Origin: Gemmatirosa kalamazoonensis
GTDB lineage: Bacteria > Gemmatimonadota > Gemmatimonadetes > Gemmatimonadales > Gemmatimonadaceae
Direction of reading: 5' to 3'
NCBI RefSeq assembly: GCF_000522985.1
Contig: NZ_CP007129.1
Location: 62,001 to 126,000, forward strand
Length of the DNA stretch: 64,000 nucleotides
The notes under the pieces are model-generated. The model had not been told where the DNA came from. It was given only the letters and a program-made list of their open reading frames with translations, and searched no databases. Position 1 is the stretch's first letter; each line of letters opens with the position of its first letter. Position numbers and translations under genes: made by a program. Positions 6,141 to 13,655 of this stretch are shown piece by piece.

Positions 6141-8185
6141 TCATCACGCGACTTCGCCTTCGCGCGTACACCGCCATCGGTGAGGTTGGTGTTACAATCC
6201 CCTTCTCGAAGGGCTTGGTGCTCCTGCGCGCGGAGGGCGCTGGCGGCAAGTCGAACTGCTTGCTCGCGATCTTGTACGCGCTGGGTCTCGACGGCATGCT
6301 CGGGCCGAGTAAGGCAGTACCGCTTAAGCACGCGATGACGGACTTCGTCGATGTTGACGGCGAAGAGGTGCCAGTGATCTCGTCGGAAGTCATGCTCGAG
6401 ATCCAGGACGCTGCTGGCCGATTCATTACCGTGCTACGGTCGGTGAAGGGCAATCGCTCCCGTGACCTAGTAACGGTCTGGGAGGGTGAACATCTTGAGG
6501 ATACCGAATCCGCTAGCGTGCCCTCGCGCGATTTCTTTGTGCGCGTGCCCGGTGCGGTGACCAACGCGGCTGGGTTCCATCAGTATCTGGCGTCCTTCTT
6601 CGGCTGGAAGCTGCCGGGTGTGCTGACGTACGGCGGCGAGACAGTCCCGCTCTACATGGAGAGCATCTTCCCGCTCCTCTTTGTCGAGCAGGTACGAGGC
6701 TGGAGTGCCATCGAGGGGATTTATCCTACCCACTTCCGCATTCGCGACCCAGGAACCCGCGCGGTCGAGTTCATCCTTGCCCTCGGCATCCGCGACCTTG
6801 CGGCACGCCGAGCGCTGCTCGAGCGAGACATGGAGAGCGTACGGGTGTCTTGGACACAGTCAGCACGGCAGGTGGATGCGGTTGCCCGAAACCTGGGTGC
6901 TGTTGTGCATGGCCTACCCAATGCGCCGGTCGCAGAGTGGCCAACATCCGCACCACCACGCTTGCTGGTCTCCGCCGGGGAGAATTGGGAGCCCATCGAT
7001 GCGTTGATCGCTACCCTTGAGTCCGAGCTCGCCGAGAAGTCTCGAGAGCCGGCTCGTACGACGGCAGAGGTGGCCCCACAGCTGGAGGCGGACCTTCGCG
7101 AGGCCGAACGACGGGTCCGAACGGTTGAGGCGTGGCTCTCGGGCGTGTTCAATGATATCGAGCTGCTTGAACTGGAGATAACGCGGACCGAGGAGCGCAT
7201 TCGGGCGCTCGCGGATGATCTAACACGCAACAAGGACGCGCTTCGCCTCAAGAAGCTCGGGTCTACGCGGGCACTCGCAATCACATCGGACCGATGCCCG
7301 ACGTGTCATCAGAGCGTCGAGCTGGCTCTGCTTCCCGAAGTTCGCGCCGCTGAAGCAAGCCCGATGACGCTCGAGGACAATGTGAGGTACCTCGAGGATC
7401 AGCGCGACATGTTCCAACTCGTCCTGGCGCAGACGCAGGACTCGCTCAGTGCGAAGCTCCGCCAGTCAACCGCTGGCGGCGAGGAGCTTGCCAGAGCACG
7501 GGCGACGGTCCGTGATCTCCGCGCGGCGCTAGTCGCACATCCGCTAACGACCTCGAAGGAGTCGGTCGCCGAGATCGTGCGCCTAGAGGCGAGGATCGAT
7601 GCGTTGAAGCGCGGTGTCCGGCTCGCGCAGGAGTACACGAACGAGTTCACGGTGCTTGCCGAACGCTGGGCAGACCTCCAAGCACGGCTGGCAGAATTGC
7701 CGGAGGACTCTATATCGGCGGAAGATGCAGCGAAGCTCGGTGCCCTGCAGAGTTCCTTCACGGAGCAACTCGTCGAGTACGGGCTCACGTCGGTTGAGCC
7801 GCACGCGATCGTTATCCCAAGAGACTCACTGCGTCCGGAGTACAAGGGTTTCGACCTGCAATTCGACCTCGCTGGGAGCGACGCAACGCGGGCGACTTGG
7901 GCCTACCGGAACGCATTTCTGGAGGTGGCTCGCACCCACGCGACGAATCACCCGGGATTTCTCATCATCGATGAACCGCAGCAGCAACACCCGAGTCTGG
8001 AATCATTCGGGGCTCTGCTGCGGCGGGTCTCCCGGAGTGAAAGGCACGATCAGCAGGTGATTATCTCGACGAACGAGAAGGTCAGCGACTTAAGAGCGTT
8101 GCTCGAGGGGCATTCATACACGTTGCTTGACTACGGAGATGAACGGATGATGCGGCTTGTCTCTCGGACGGAGCGACCGGTGTGA
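6137..8185 (+). CDS. ABC-3C system ATPase, SMC/Rad50-like with zinc hook
   Basis: The start at 6137 overlaps the middle component (ATGA) and gives 682 residues. Walker A is EGAGGKSN at about residues 33-40. A long coiled-coil arm (about 230-530) is interrupted by a Rad50-like hook CPTC at about 387-390. Near the C-terminus are a signature-like segment (AGSDATRATWAYRNAF, about 577-593) and Walker B with catalytic Glu, FLIIDEPQQQHP (about 608-619). This layout is that of the SMC-like ATPases of ABC-three-component conflict systems, where ATP-driven conformational change is thought to license the effector. A strong hairpin follows 25 bases after the stop. Confidence 0.8.
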   Translation: MIITRLRLRAYTAIGEVGVTIPFSKGLVLLRAEGAGGKSNCLLAILYALGLDGMLGPSKAVPLKHAMTDFVDVDGEEVPVISSEVMLEIQDAAGRFITVLRSVKGNRSRDLVTVWEGEHLEDTESASVPSRDFFVRVPGAVTNAAGFHQYLASFFGWKLPGVLTYGGETVPLYMESIFPLLFVEQVRGWSAIEGIYPTHFRIRDPGTRAVEFILALGIRDLAARRALLERDMESVRVSWTQSARQVDAVARNLGAVVHGLPNAPVAEWPTSAPPRLLVSAGENWEPIDALIATLESELAEKSREPARTTAEVAPQLEADLREAERRVRTVEAWLSGVFNDIELLELEITRTEERIRALADDLTRNKDALRLKKLGSTRALAITSDRCPTCHQSVELALLPEVRAAEASPMTLEDNVRYLEDQRDMFQLVLAQTQDSLSAKLRQSTAGGEELARARATVRDLRAALVAHPLTTSKESVAEIVRLEARIDALKRGVRLAQEYTNEFTVLAERWADLQARLAELPEDSISAEDAAKLGALQSSFTEQLVEYGLTSVEPHAIVIPRDSLRPEYKGFDLQFDLAGSDATRATWAYRNAFLEVARTHATNHPGFLIIDEPQQQHPSLESFGALLRRVSRSERHDQQVIISTNEKVSDLRALLEGHSYTLLDYGDERMMRLVSRTERPV

Positions 8186-8209
8186 CGATCGCGTGACGCA
8201 CCGAACGTA

Positions 8210-8244
8210 AATCGGGGCTCCCTCACCAGGAGCCCCGATTGTTT
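8210..8244 (+). terminator. 12-bp hairpin after the ATPase gene
   Basis: AATCGGGGCTCC and GGAGCCCCGATT form a perfect 12-bp stem with loop CTCACCA, followed by GTTT. It is a good intrinsic terminator for the ABC-3C-like operon, although the T-run is short. It also covers an AGGAG and the TTG of a tiny frame that follows, so it may double as a translation-blocking hairpin. Confidence 0.6.
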
Positions 8245-8295
8245 ACACCGAACCTTACAGATTGCGAGCTCGCGGAGCTGCTCGTCGCGGTGTGA
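8239..8295 (+). pseudogene. Tiny frame or relic copy of the BrnT N-terminal extension
   Basis: From TTG 8239 an 18-codon frame reads MFTPNLTDCELAELLVAV and stops. The core LTDxELAELL is the same as the start of the frame at 8634 (MSHLTDRELAELLAAI), and both are preceded by a hairpin that holds a GGAG Shine-Dalgarno-like element. It is either a decayed duplicate or a leader peptide. The similarity is directly visible; the role is unknown. Confidence 0.4.
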
Positions 8296-8409
8296 CGAAC
8301 GGGGCCCAGCTCTCGGAATACCGCAGCGGTCTCGCGGCGACGCGCGTAGGTGGGGGGCGGTCGATCTTCCTGACGACGCGCGCCGTTGTCGAGCAGCCGG
8401 AGGGACGGG

Positions 8410-8580
8410 ATGGGCGCGTGGCTCAGCGCGATCGCGGAATGGCTCGAGGACGTCGTCATCTACGCGCTCGTCGTGGTCGCGGCGATTCCCACCTACCTGC
8501 TGACGATGCGTCGGCGCCGGAGCCGGCCGGAGGACGAGGACGACGAGCCGCGGCCGCCGCGGCGTCCCCCACCGCGATGA
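8410..8580 (+). CDS. Small one-TM protein, paralogue of the one at 63.5 kb
   Basis: A strong Shine-Dalgarno (GGAGGG, six bases before ATG 8410) supports the start. The 56-residue product has an amphipathic start (MGAWLSAIAEWLED), one transmembrane helix (VVIYALVVVAAIPTYLLTM) and a charged tail rich in Arg, Glu, Asp and Pro. A close relative lies at 63512-63658, sharing IAEWxEDxxIY and IPTYLxTMRRR. Such small bitopic proteins can be toxins, holin-like or regulators of membrane enzymes; nothing here decides between these. Confidence 0.65.
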   Translation: MGAWLSAIAEWLEDVVIYALVVVAAIPTYLLTMRRRRSRPEDEDDEPRPPRRPPPR

Positions 8581-8608
8581 CGCACGTGTGACGCACGAAC
8601 GCGAGATT

Positions 8609-8633
8609 GGGCGCCCCCAACCCGGAGGCGCCC
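8609..8633 (+). promoter_or_regulatory. Hairpin over the ribosome site of the BrnT frame
   Basis: GGGCGCC (8609-8615) pairs with GGCGCCC (8627-8633), which directly abuts ATG 8634. The Shine-Dalgarno GGAGG (8624-8628) lies partly in the stem. Folding would hide the ribosome site, as in the similar hairpin at 8210-8240. Confidence 0.45.
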
Positions 8634-9065
8634 ATGTCGCATCTCACCGATCGCGAGCTCGCCGAGCTGCTCGCGGCGATCGCGGGCGACGAGCCGCTGA
8701 GCCGCGCCGAGCTGCGTGGCCTCGCGCTCGAGGTGATGCGGCTGCGTCGCACCCTTGCGGAGTGTATATACACGACGTATATTCACCCCATGACGACGCG
8801 CTTCGAGTGGGACGACGCCAAGGCCTCGGCCAACCTCGTGAAGCACGGGATCGATTTCGCCGACGCGGTGCTTGCGTTCGCCGATCCGCAGTTCGTGAGC
8901 GTGGAGACCACAAAGCCGGAGCACGGCGAGCGTCGGTGGCTCGGATTCGGTCGCGTGGACGGCCGGCTGCTCGCGGTGGCGTACACGATCCGCAGCGACG
9001 CGACCCGGATCATCTCGGCGCGCAAAGCCATTCGCCGCGAGCAGCGCAAGTACGGCGCGCAGTGA
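8634..9065 (+). CDS. brnT: BrnT-family toxin with N-terminal extension
   Basis: The last 91 residues, from an internal ATG at 8790, are a typical BrnT ribonuclease toxin: FEWDDAKASANLVKHGIDF, then the DP turn, ERRWLGFGRVDGRLLAVAYT and RIISARKAIRREQRKY. The upstream 52 codons are open in the same frame from ATG 8634 (MSHLTDRELAELLAAIAGDE) and would add a helical extension. The AT-rich palindrome at 8763-8772 suggests that the canonical BrnT starts at 8790 from its own promoter. BrnT cleaves RNA and is neutralised by BrnA, whose gene follows 37 bases later. Which start is used is unresolved. Confidence 0.8.
   Translation: MSHLTDRELAELLAAIAGDEPLSRAELRGLALEVMRLRRTLAECIYTTYIHPMTTRFEWDDAKASANLVKHGIDFADAVLAFADPQFVSVETTKPEHGERRWLGFGRVDGRLLAVAYTIRSDATRIISARKAIRREQRKYGAQ
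8763..8785. promoter_or_regulatory. Operator/promoter of the brnTA operon
   Basis: TGTATATACA (8763-8772) is a perfect palindrome, followed by a second AT patch GTATATTC just before ATG 8790. In such a GC-rich setting this is a likely -10 region and BrnA operator, since BrnT-BrnA complexes autoregulate their promoters in known systems. Confidence 0.5.
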
Positions 9066-9102
9066 CTACCGCACGACCGCAGTGACTACAGCCCTGGTAA
9101 CG

Positions 9103-9537
9103 ATGCCTCGTAACGATAAGACGCCCGGCCGCGGCCGGGGGAAGCCGCGCGCGGGCCGCGCGGCGCAGACGGGCGGCGCGAAGGCGCCGGCGCCCACGAA
9201 GACGACCAGCATGACGCTCGAGGAGGTGCGCGCGCGCGCCGCGCTGCCGCCTAACGCGCCCGGCGCGCGCGGGCGTACGGACTGGGCCCGCGTCGACGCG
9301 ATGACGGACGACGATGTCGAGCGGCAGATCGCCGAGGATCCGGATGCGCCGCCGCTACTCGACGACGCCTCGTGGGCGGCGGCGGTGGCAGAGCGAGATC
9401 GGAAGCAGGCGATCTCGCTCCGCGTCGACGCCGACGTCCTCGCGTGGTTCCGCGCGCAGGGCGCGGGCTACCAGTCGCGCATGAACGCCGTCCTGCGCAC
9501 GTACATGCACCACCAGCAGCGCGCAACCGGCGGCTGA
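9103..9537 (+). CDS. brnA: BrnA-family antitoxin
   Basis: The 144-residue protein has a basic disordered N-terminus (about 50 residues rich in Gly, Lys, Arg and Pro) and then the BrnA core: TDWARVDAMTDDDVERQI, a DPDAPP turn and a ribbon-helix-helix end (KQAISLRVDADVLAWFRAQG, then SRMNAVLRTYM). The core wraps BrnT while the C-terminal RHH binds operator DNA. It is longer than the common BrnA (about 90-110 residues) because of the N-terminal tail. ATG 9103 is chosen; GTG 9082 is possible. Its TGA abuts the stop of the convergent phage tail gene. Confidence 0.85.
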   Translation: MPRNDKTPGRGRGKPRAGRAAQTGGAKAPAPTKTTSMTLEEVRARAALPPNAPGARGRTDWARVDAMTDDDVERQIAEDPDAPPLLDDASWAAAVAERDRKQAISLRVDADVLAWFRAQGAGYQSRMNAVLRTYMHHQQRATGG

Positions 9538-9876
9538 CTAGGCGACCGCCTCGAGCGGCGGCTCGTCGTAGACGAGGCGCGCCCACCACTTCTGGACCCG
9601 CGGGGTGCCGTCGGCGGCGGTGACGCTCATCGTCACGCGGACGGGCGTGCCCTCGGCCGGCGCGGTGATCGATGGGACGAGCACCTGGGCGGCGCCGGTG
9701 CCGTCGGTCACGCCGCTGGCCGAGGCGAGCGGCGCCCCGCTGGCGTCGGCCACCGTGACCGTGACCGTGGCGCCCACGGCCGCCCCCTGGGTCCGGTTGT
9801 CGATCACGTCGTACTCCTCGAGCTGCGCGCTGCCGAGCGGCCACGTGTGGGGGATGATCGCGGGAGCCTGAGACAT
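9538..9876 (-). CDS. Ig-like phage tail-associated protein
   Basis: The 112-residue protein is beta-rich and looks like one bacterial Ig-like (Big) domain: ATVTVTVADASGAPLA, GVTDGTGAAQVLVP and GTPVRVTMSVTAADGT. Such domains decorate phage capsids and tails and help weak binding to cell surfaces. It is the last gene of the leftward virion block. The ATG is preceded by a long C/T-rich leader and not by a Shine-Dalgarno sequence. It could also be a fibre accessory protein. Confidence 0.65.
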   Translation of the reverse strand: MSQAPAIIPHTWPLGSAQLEEYDVIDNRTQGAAVGATVTVTVADASGAPLASASGVTDGTGAAQVLVPSITAPAEGTPVRVTMSVTAADGTPRVQKWWARLVYDEPPLEAVA

Positions 9877-9906
9877 GGGAGGGGGAGCGAGAGGAGGACC
9901 GAGGCG

Positions 9907-9954
9907 TCAGCGCCGCGATCAGCGCCGCGATCAGCGCCGCGGTCAGCGCTGCGA
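9907..9954. repeat. 12-bp tandem repeat carrying stop codons
   Basis: The unit AGCGCCGCGATC is repeated about four times with small changes. On the minus strand each unit brings a TGA in the same frame, at 9943, 9931, 9919 and 9907. The first is the stop of the large tail protein, so its end is a stack of four in-frame stops. Confidence 0.7.
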
Positions 9955-12900
9955 GCGGCGGATGACATCGAGGACGGGCGCGCTGCGCGCGGCGAAGCGA
10001 AGCGGGGTGCTGAACGGGATCACGAGAATGGCGGTACCGCGCCCGGTGATGGCGGGGCGCGCCGCGAGCGAGCCGCCGCCCGATACGCGGACCGCGCCGA
10101 CGCCGGCTACGCGCGCCACGCCGGCCACGCCGGCCAACGCACCACTACCCGAGACGGCGACTGCGCCGGCGCCGGCGAGGCGCACGTTGGAGACGAGCGT
10201 TCCGCCCCCCGTGGAGGTCGGCGCCCCCGCGACAGTGCCGCTGCCGGCGATCTTGGGGCTCGTCGTCACCACGCCGCCCCAGCTCGTCGCGCCAAGCACC
10301 TGGGGGTGCGCGTCGAACCAGTCCTTCGCGAAGTTGCCGAGCTTCGGGGCGGCCGACGAGTTGTAGTGCTGCACCGTCCCGTCGAAGTAGGTCGTATCGA
10401 CGCACGCGTGGCCCGGCGCCTGGCGATCGATCTGCAGGAACGGGATGCCGTTCTCCCGCATCGCCTCGAAGTCGAGCAGGCCGGCCACGCCGGGCAGCGT
10501 GAGGAACGTCGTGCGCAGCCAGTCGTTCCACAGCTTCACGTTCACGCCCGTCTGATTGAGCGTGCCCGTTCCTGAGGGGCTGTAGAGGAGGTTGTAGTCG
10601 ATCGAGGTCTGCCCGATCACCCGGAAGCCGAGCGCCACCGCCTTGGCAACGAACGCCGTAAACAGCGTCGTGACGGTGGGGATGTCGCCGGCTTGGTTGT
10701 AGAGGCTCGTGATCGGACTCAGGACGAATCCGGTCAGCAGGAGGTGCGGCCCGCCGCGGCGCGTATCGAGCTCCAGCGCCACGCGATGGTCCCACGTCGT
10801 ATCGAAGTCGAGGAACCCGGCGCCGTTGTGCGCCGCCGACACCTTGTTGGGGTCCGTCTCCAGCCCGAGCGCGGCGAACGTCCCCGCGCCGCTGTTGCGA
10901 TTCGCGCACGTCGAGAACCACCACCCGCTGCCGTTCGCGCCTGCCGTGTCGCCCACGTCGTCGACCGGCGCCGTGGTGCCGAACCCGCGGTCGTTGCTCG
11001 CGCCGATGTTGATGAACGTGCCCTTCTTGGAGAGGTCCGGCGCGGCGCCGAATTGCGCGGTCGCGAAGTCCTCGAAGGCGCTATCGAGCGCGCGGCTGCG
11101 CGTGGCCGAGCAGACGCCGACCCACAGGAGCGTCATGTCGGCGTAGGTCGTGCCCCAGCGCCCGAGCGCGAGCGCGAGCGACGCACTCGGCGCCACGGGG
11201 AGCCGGTGGCGCTTCACGCCCTGGCGGCCGCGCACGTGCAGCTGGTAGACGTGCGGCCCGCCCAGCGACGTGCTCACGTTCTGCTCGCGCCCCGCGATGA
11301 TCGCGCGCGGCGTCGCGCCGGCCGCACTCACGCTGTCGAGCGTCACGAGGTTCGTCGTGCCCGCCGACCCGGCGTTCGCCTGCAGCCCGTAGTTGCCGCC
11401 TGCCGTCGTGGTGAGGTTGCAGTACGGCAGCGAGGTCGTGAGCGTCGGGTCGGGCGAGAGCGAGACGAGGTGCGCGCCGCTCGACGGCGACTTCACCACG
11501 GCGAAGATGTGCAGCGCGCTCGTCGCCGCGAGGTTGATCGCCGCGTCCACCGCCGCGATCATGTGGTCCTGGCGCGCCGCGCTGAACACGATCCCGTTGG
11601 CGGTCCACAGCGGCTGAGTTCCCGCCGTCGCCTGCGCGAGCGTGTTGAGGAACCCGCCGCCCGCGCCGCGCACGTCGTCCCACGCGGAGACGCGATCGGT
11701 GCCGTCCTTCGTCACGTTCTCCCGGCTGTCGGCGACGGCGAGCCACACCGCGTCGCCACCGGTCGCCGCGATGAACGCGTCGTTGTCGTAGCGCGCGGCC
11801 GTGTGGACGATGATCGTGCGGCTCGCCGTGCCCGTGGCGCCGAGCGAGTCCGTCGCGGTCAGCGTGATCGTGTGCGTCCCGACCGAGAGGGTGGGCGCGA
11901 TACTCGTGCCGGTGCCTAACGCGCCGTCGATCGAGGAAGTCCACGCGAGGGAGGCGCCGGTCAGCGTGCCGTCCTCGGCGTCGGTGCCCGTGCCGGTGAT
12001 CGTCACCGCGCTCCCCGCCCGCACGATGGTCCCCGAAGCCGGCGACGTGATCGCCGCCGTCGGACTGCTGTTGCCGCCGTCCGGCGTGTAAGCACCGACC
12101 GAGTAGAACGCGCCGTCAGTGAAGTTCCGCCGCACCGCTCGGCGCTCGTCGGTCGAGCGCGCCGTCTTGTAGATGCGCACCTCGCGCAACCGGACAGCGG
12201 AGCCCAGGATCTGCGTGCGCGTCGTGCCGTTGATGCGCCGCACGCCGATCGAGATGTCCTGCGGCGCCGCCGAAATGCTGCCGCTCGTGGTGCCCGTCGT
12301 GACGGTGCCGTTCACGTCGAGGATGCGGCGCGCCGTCGTGACGGCGTTGAGCAGGTCGAACACCGCGGCGCCGTAGTTCACGCCGACCGCGAGCTGGCTG
12401 TTCGCACCCGTGACGGCGTTTGTCAGGTTCTGCGACCGCATGGCGTCGGTCGGCCGCACCTGGAGCTCGTAGGGAATCTCGTTCGCCGCGAACCCGCCGA
12501 GGTCCACGAGCGAGTAGGTCATCCCCGTGCTGATCGACGCCGTCGTCTCGAAGATCGCCTCGAGCGTGAGGACGTTCTTATCCGGCACCACGTCGGTCGA
12601 GCCGTCGTACTCGCCATAGCTCGCGCCGTCGCCCGCCCACTGGCCGTCGCCGCCCGAGTCGAGGCTCGCCGTGCCGGTGCCGGTGACCGTGAGGTTGCGA
12701 CCGCCCGGCGACGAGTCGAGGCCGGCCCAGGTGCTGCCGTCCCGCATGTGGCAAACGAACGCGTAGACGCTCGAATCCCACGCCGCGCTGCTGCTGTAGT
12801 CCGTCGCCTGCCCCGCATCGCCGATCGCGACGACGAACGTCTGGGCCGTCGTCTTCGACACCGTGACGCCCGCGACGTAGAGCACCACCTCGCCGGCGAC

Positions 12901-13125
12901 CGGGTCGAAGCGCGTGCGCTCGAACGTGAGCTGCGTGCTGAACACCCCGCCCGAGACGCTCGCGTACGGCACGATGTCGCGCCCATCGGCGCGGCAGAGC
13001 CCTCCGTTCGCCACGCTCGCGAGCTGCGCCGCCGAAAGGCGAACGCAGACCGTGAACGCGGTCACGTCGGCGGTGAGGCTCGCGTCGGCGGGGATGGTGA
13101 CGGTGAAGTGGCCGGCGAATGCCAT
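9943..13125 (-). CDS. Multidomain phage tail fibre/receptor-binding protein
   Basis: This 1060-residue protein shows, in order: a DUF2341-like beta domain (about 1-120), a LamG/concanavalin-like domain (about 135-340; GNLT-type strands and VRLREVRIYKTARS), a PKD/Ig-like domain (about 350-440; SSPTAAITSPASGT and HTITLTATDSLGATG), a second lectin-like region, and a possible SGNH-hydrolase-like region (about 695-960; INIGASNDRG, later DGTVQHYNSSAAPKLG). It ends in a glycine/valine-rich repeat (GSGTVAG, GAGAVAVSG). It is probably a cell-surface-binding fibre that may deacetylate surface glycans. The hydrolase call is tentative because a clear GDS serine is not seen. Confidence 0.7.
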   Translation of the reverse strand: MAFAGHFTVTIPADASLTADVTAFTVCVRLSAAQLASVANGGLCRADGRDIVPYASVSGGVFSTQLTFERTRFDPVAGEVVLYVAGVTVSKTTAQTFVVAIGDAGQATDYSSSAAWDSSVYAFVCHMRDGSTWAGLDSSPGGRNLTVTGTGTASLDSGGDGQWAGDGASYGEYDGSTDVVPDKNVLTLEAIFETTASISTGMTYSLVDLGGFAANEIPYELQVRPTDAMRSQNLTNAVTGANSQLAVGVNYGAAVFDLLNAVTTARRILDVNGTVTTGTTSGSISAAPQDISIGVRRINGTTRTQILGSAVRLREVRIYKTARSTDERRAVRRNFTDGAFYSVGAYTPDGGNSSPTAAITSPASGTIVRAGSAVTITGTGTDAEDGTLTGASLAWTSSIDGALGTGTSIAPTLSVGTHTITLTATDSLGATGTASRTIIVHTAARYDNDAFIAATGGDAVWLAVADSRENVTKDGTDRVSAWDDVRGAGGGFLNTLAQATAGTQPLWTANGIVFSAARQDHMIAAVDAAINLAATSALHIFAVVKSPSSGAHLVSLSPDPTLTTSLPYCNLTTTAGGNYGLQANAGSAGTTNLVTLDSVSAAGATPRAIIAGREQNVSTSLGGPHVYQLHVRGRQGVKRHRLPVAPSASLALALGRWGTTYADMTLLWVGVCSATRSRALDSAFEDFATAQFGAAPDLSKKGTFINIGASNDRGFGTTAPVDDVGDTAGANGSGWWFSTCANRNSGAGTFAALGLETDPNKVSAAHNGAGFLDFDTTWDHRVALELDTRRGGPHLLLTGFVLSPITSLYNQAGDIPTVTTLFTAFVAKAVALGFRVIGQTSIDYNLLYSPSGTGTLNQTGVNVKLWNDWLRTTFLTLPGVAGLLDFEAMRENGIPFLQIDRQAPGHACVDTTYFDGTVQHYNSSAAPKLGNFAKDWFDAHPQVLGATSWGGVVTTSPKIAGSGTVAGAPTSTGGGTLVSNVRLAGAGAVAVSGSGALAGVAGVARVAGVGAVRVSGGGSLAARPAITGRGTAILVIPFSTPLRFAARSAPVLDVIRRSQR

Positions 13126-13201
13126 TACGAGAGAGCTCGAAGAGGAGGGAGAGCGTTAGGCCGCGCGTTAGGCGCGTGCGTTCGGCAGACAGCGCGCGCG
13201 A

Positions 13202-13609
13202 TCAGGTGAGGTTGAGCGTCGAGATCGTGACGTTCTGGCCGACCGTGATGCTGGTGTTATCCAGCTCGATGTCGCCGCCGCCGGCGGTCAGCGTGATCGT
13301 GCCCTCGATCCGGTGCTGCGTTCCCACGGCGGCGCCGGTGTCGCCTGTCGCCTTGATGCGGAAGTGCCCCGCCGTGCCGGCCGCCACCGCGGCGGTCGTC
13401 GCCAGCGCGGCGTTGAGCGCCTTGACCGCGCCCGACGCGGCGGCCCACAGGTCGGCCGGCAGGGTGATCGAGACGAGGAGCGTGCCGGACGGCACCGCGC
13501 CCGGCCCCGGCGGCGCGCCCGTGCGGATCTCGAGCGTGCCGCCGTTGAACGTGGCGTCGATGCTGTCGAGCATCGTGTTCTTTGTGACCGTGTTGAAGAC
13601 GGTAGCCAT
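13202..13609 (-). CDS. Phage tail-associated hypothetical protein (135 aa)
   Basis: The 135-residue protein has strands typical of small tail-fibre accessory proteins: TLEIRTGAPPG, GTLLVSITLP, a helix around GAVKALNAALATTAA, GHFRIKATG and IEGTITLTAGGGDIEL. It lies between two large surface proteins. A 35-base pyrimidine tract precedes the ATG. No enzymatic motif is present. Role inferred from context. Confidence 0.65.
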   Translation of the reverse strand: MATVFNTVTKNTMLDSIDATFNGGTLEIRTGAPPGPGAVPSGTLLVSITLPADLWAAASGAVKALNAALATTAAVAAGTAGHFRIKATGDTGAAVGTQHRIEGTITLTAGGGDIELDNTSITVGQNVTISTLNLT

Positions 13610-13655
13610 CGGAAGGGAGGGCGAGAGGTCGAGGAGGGGAGGGGTGCGTTAGGCG

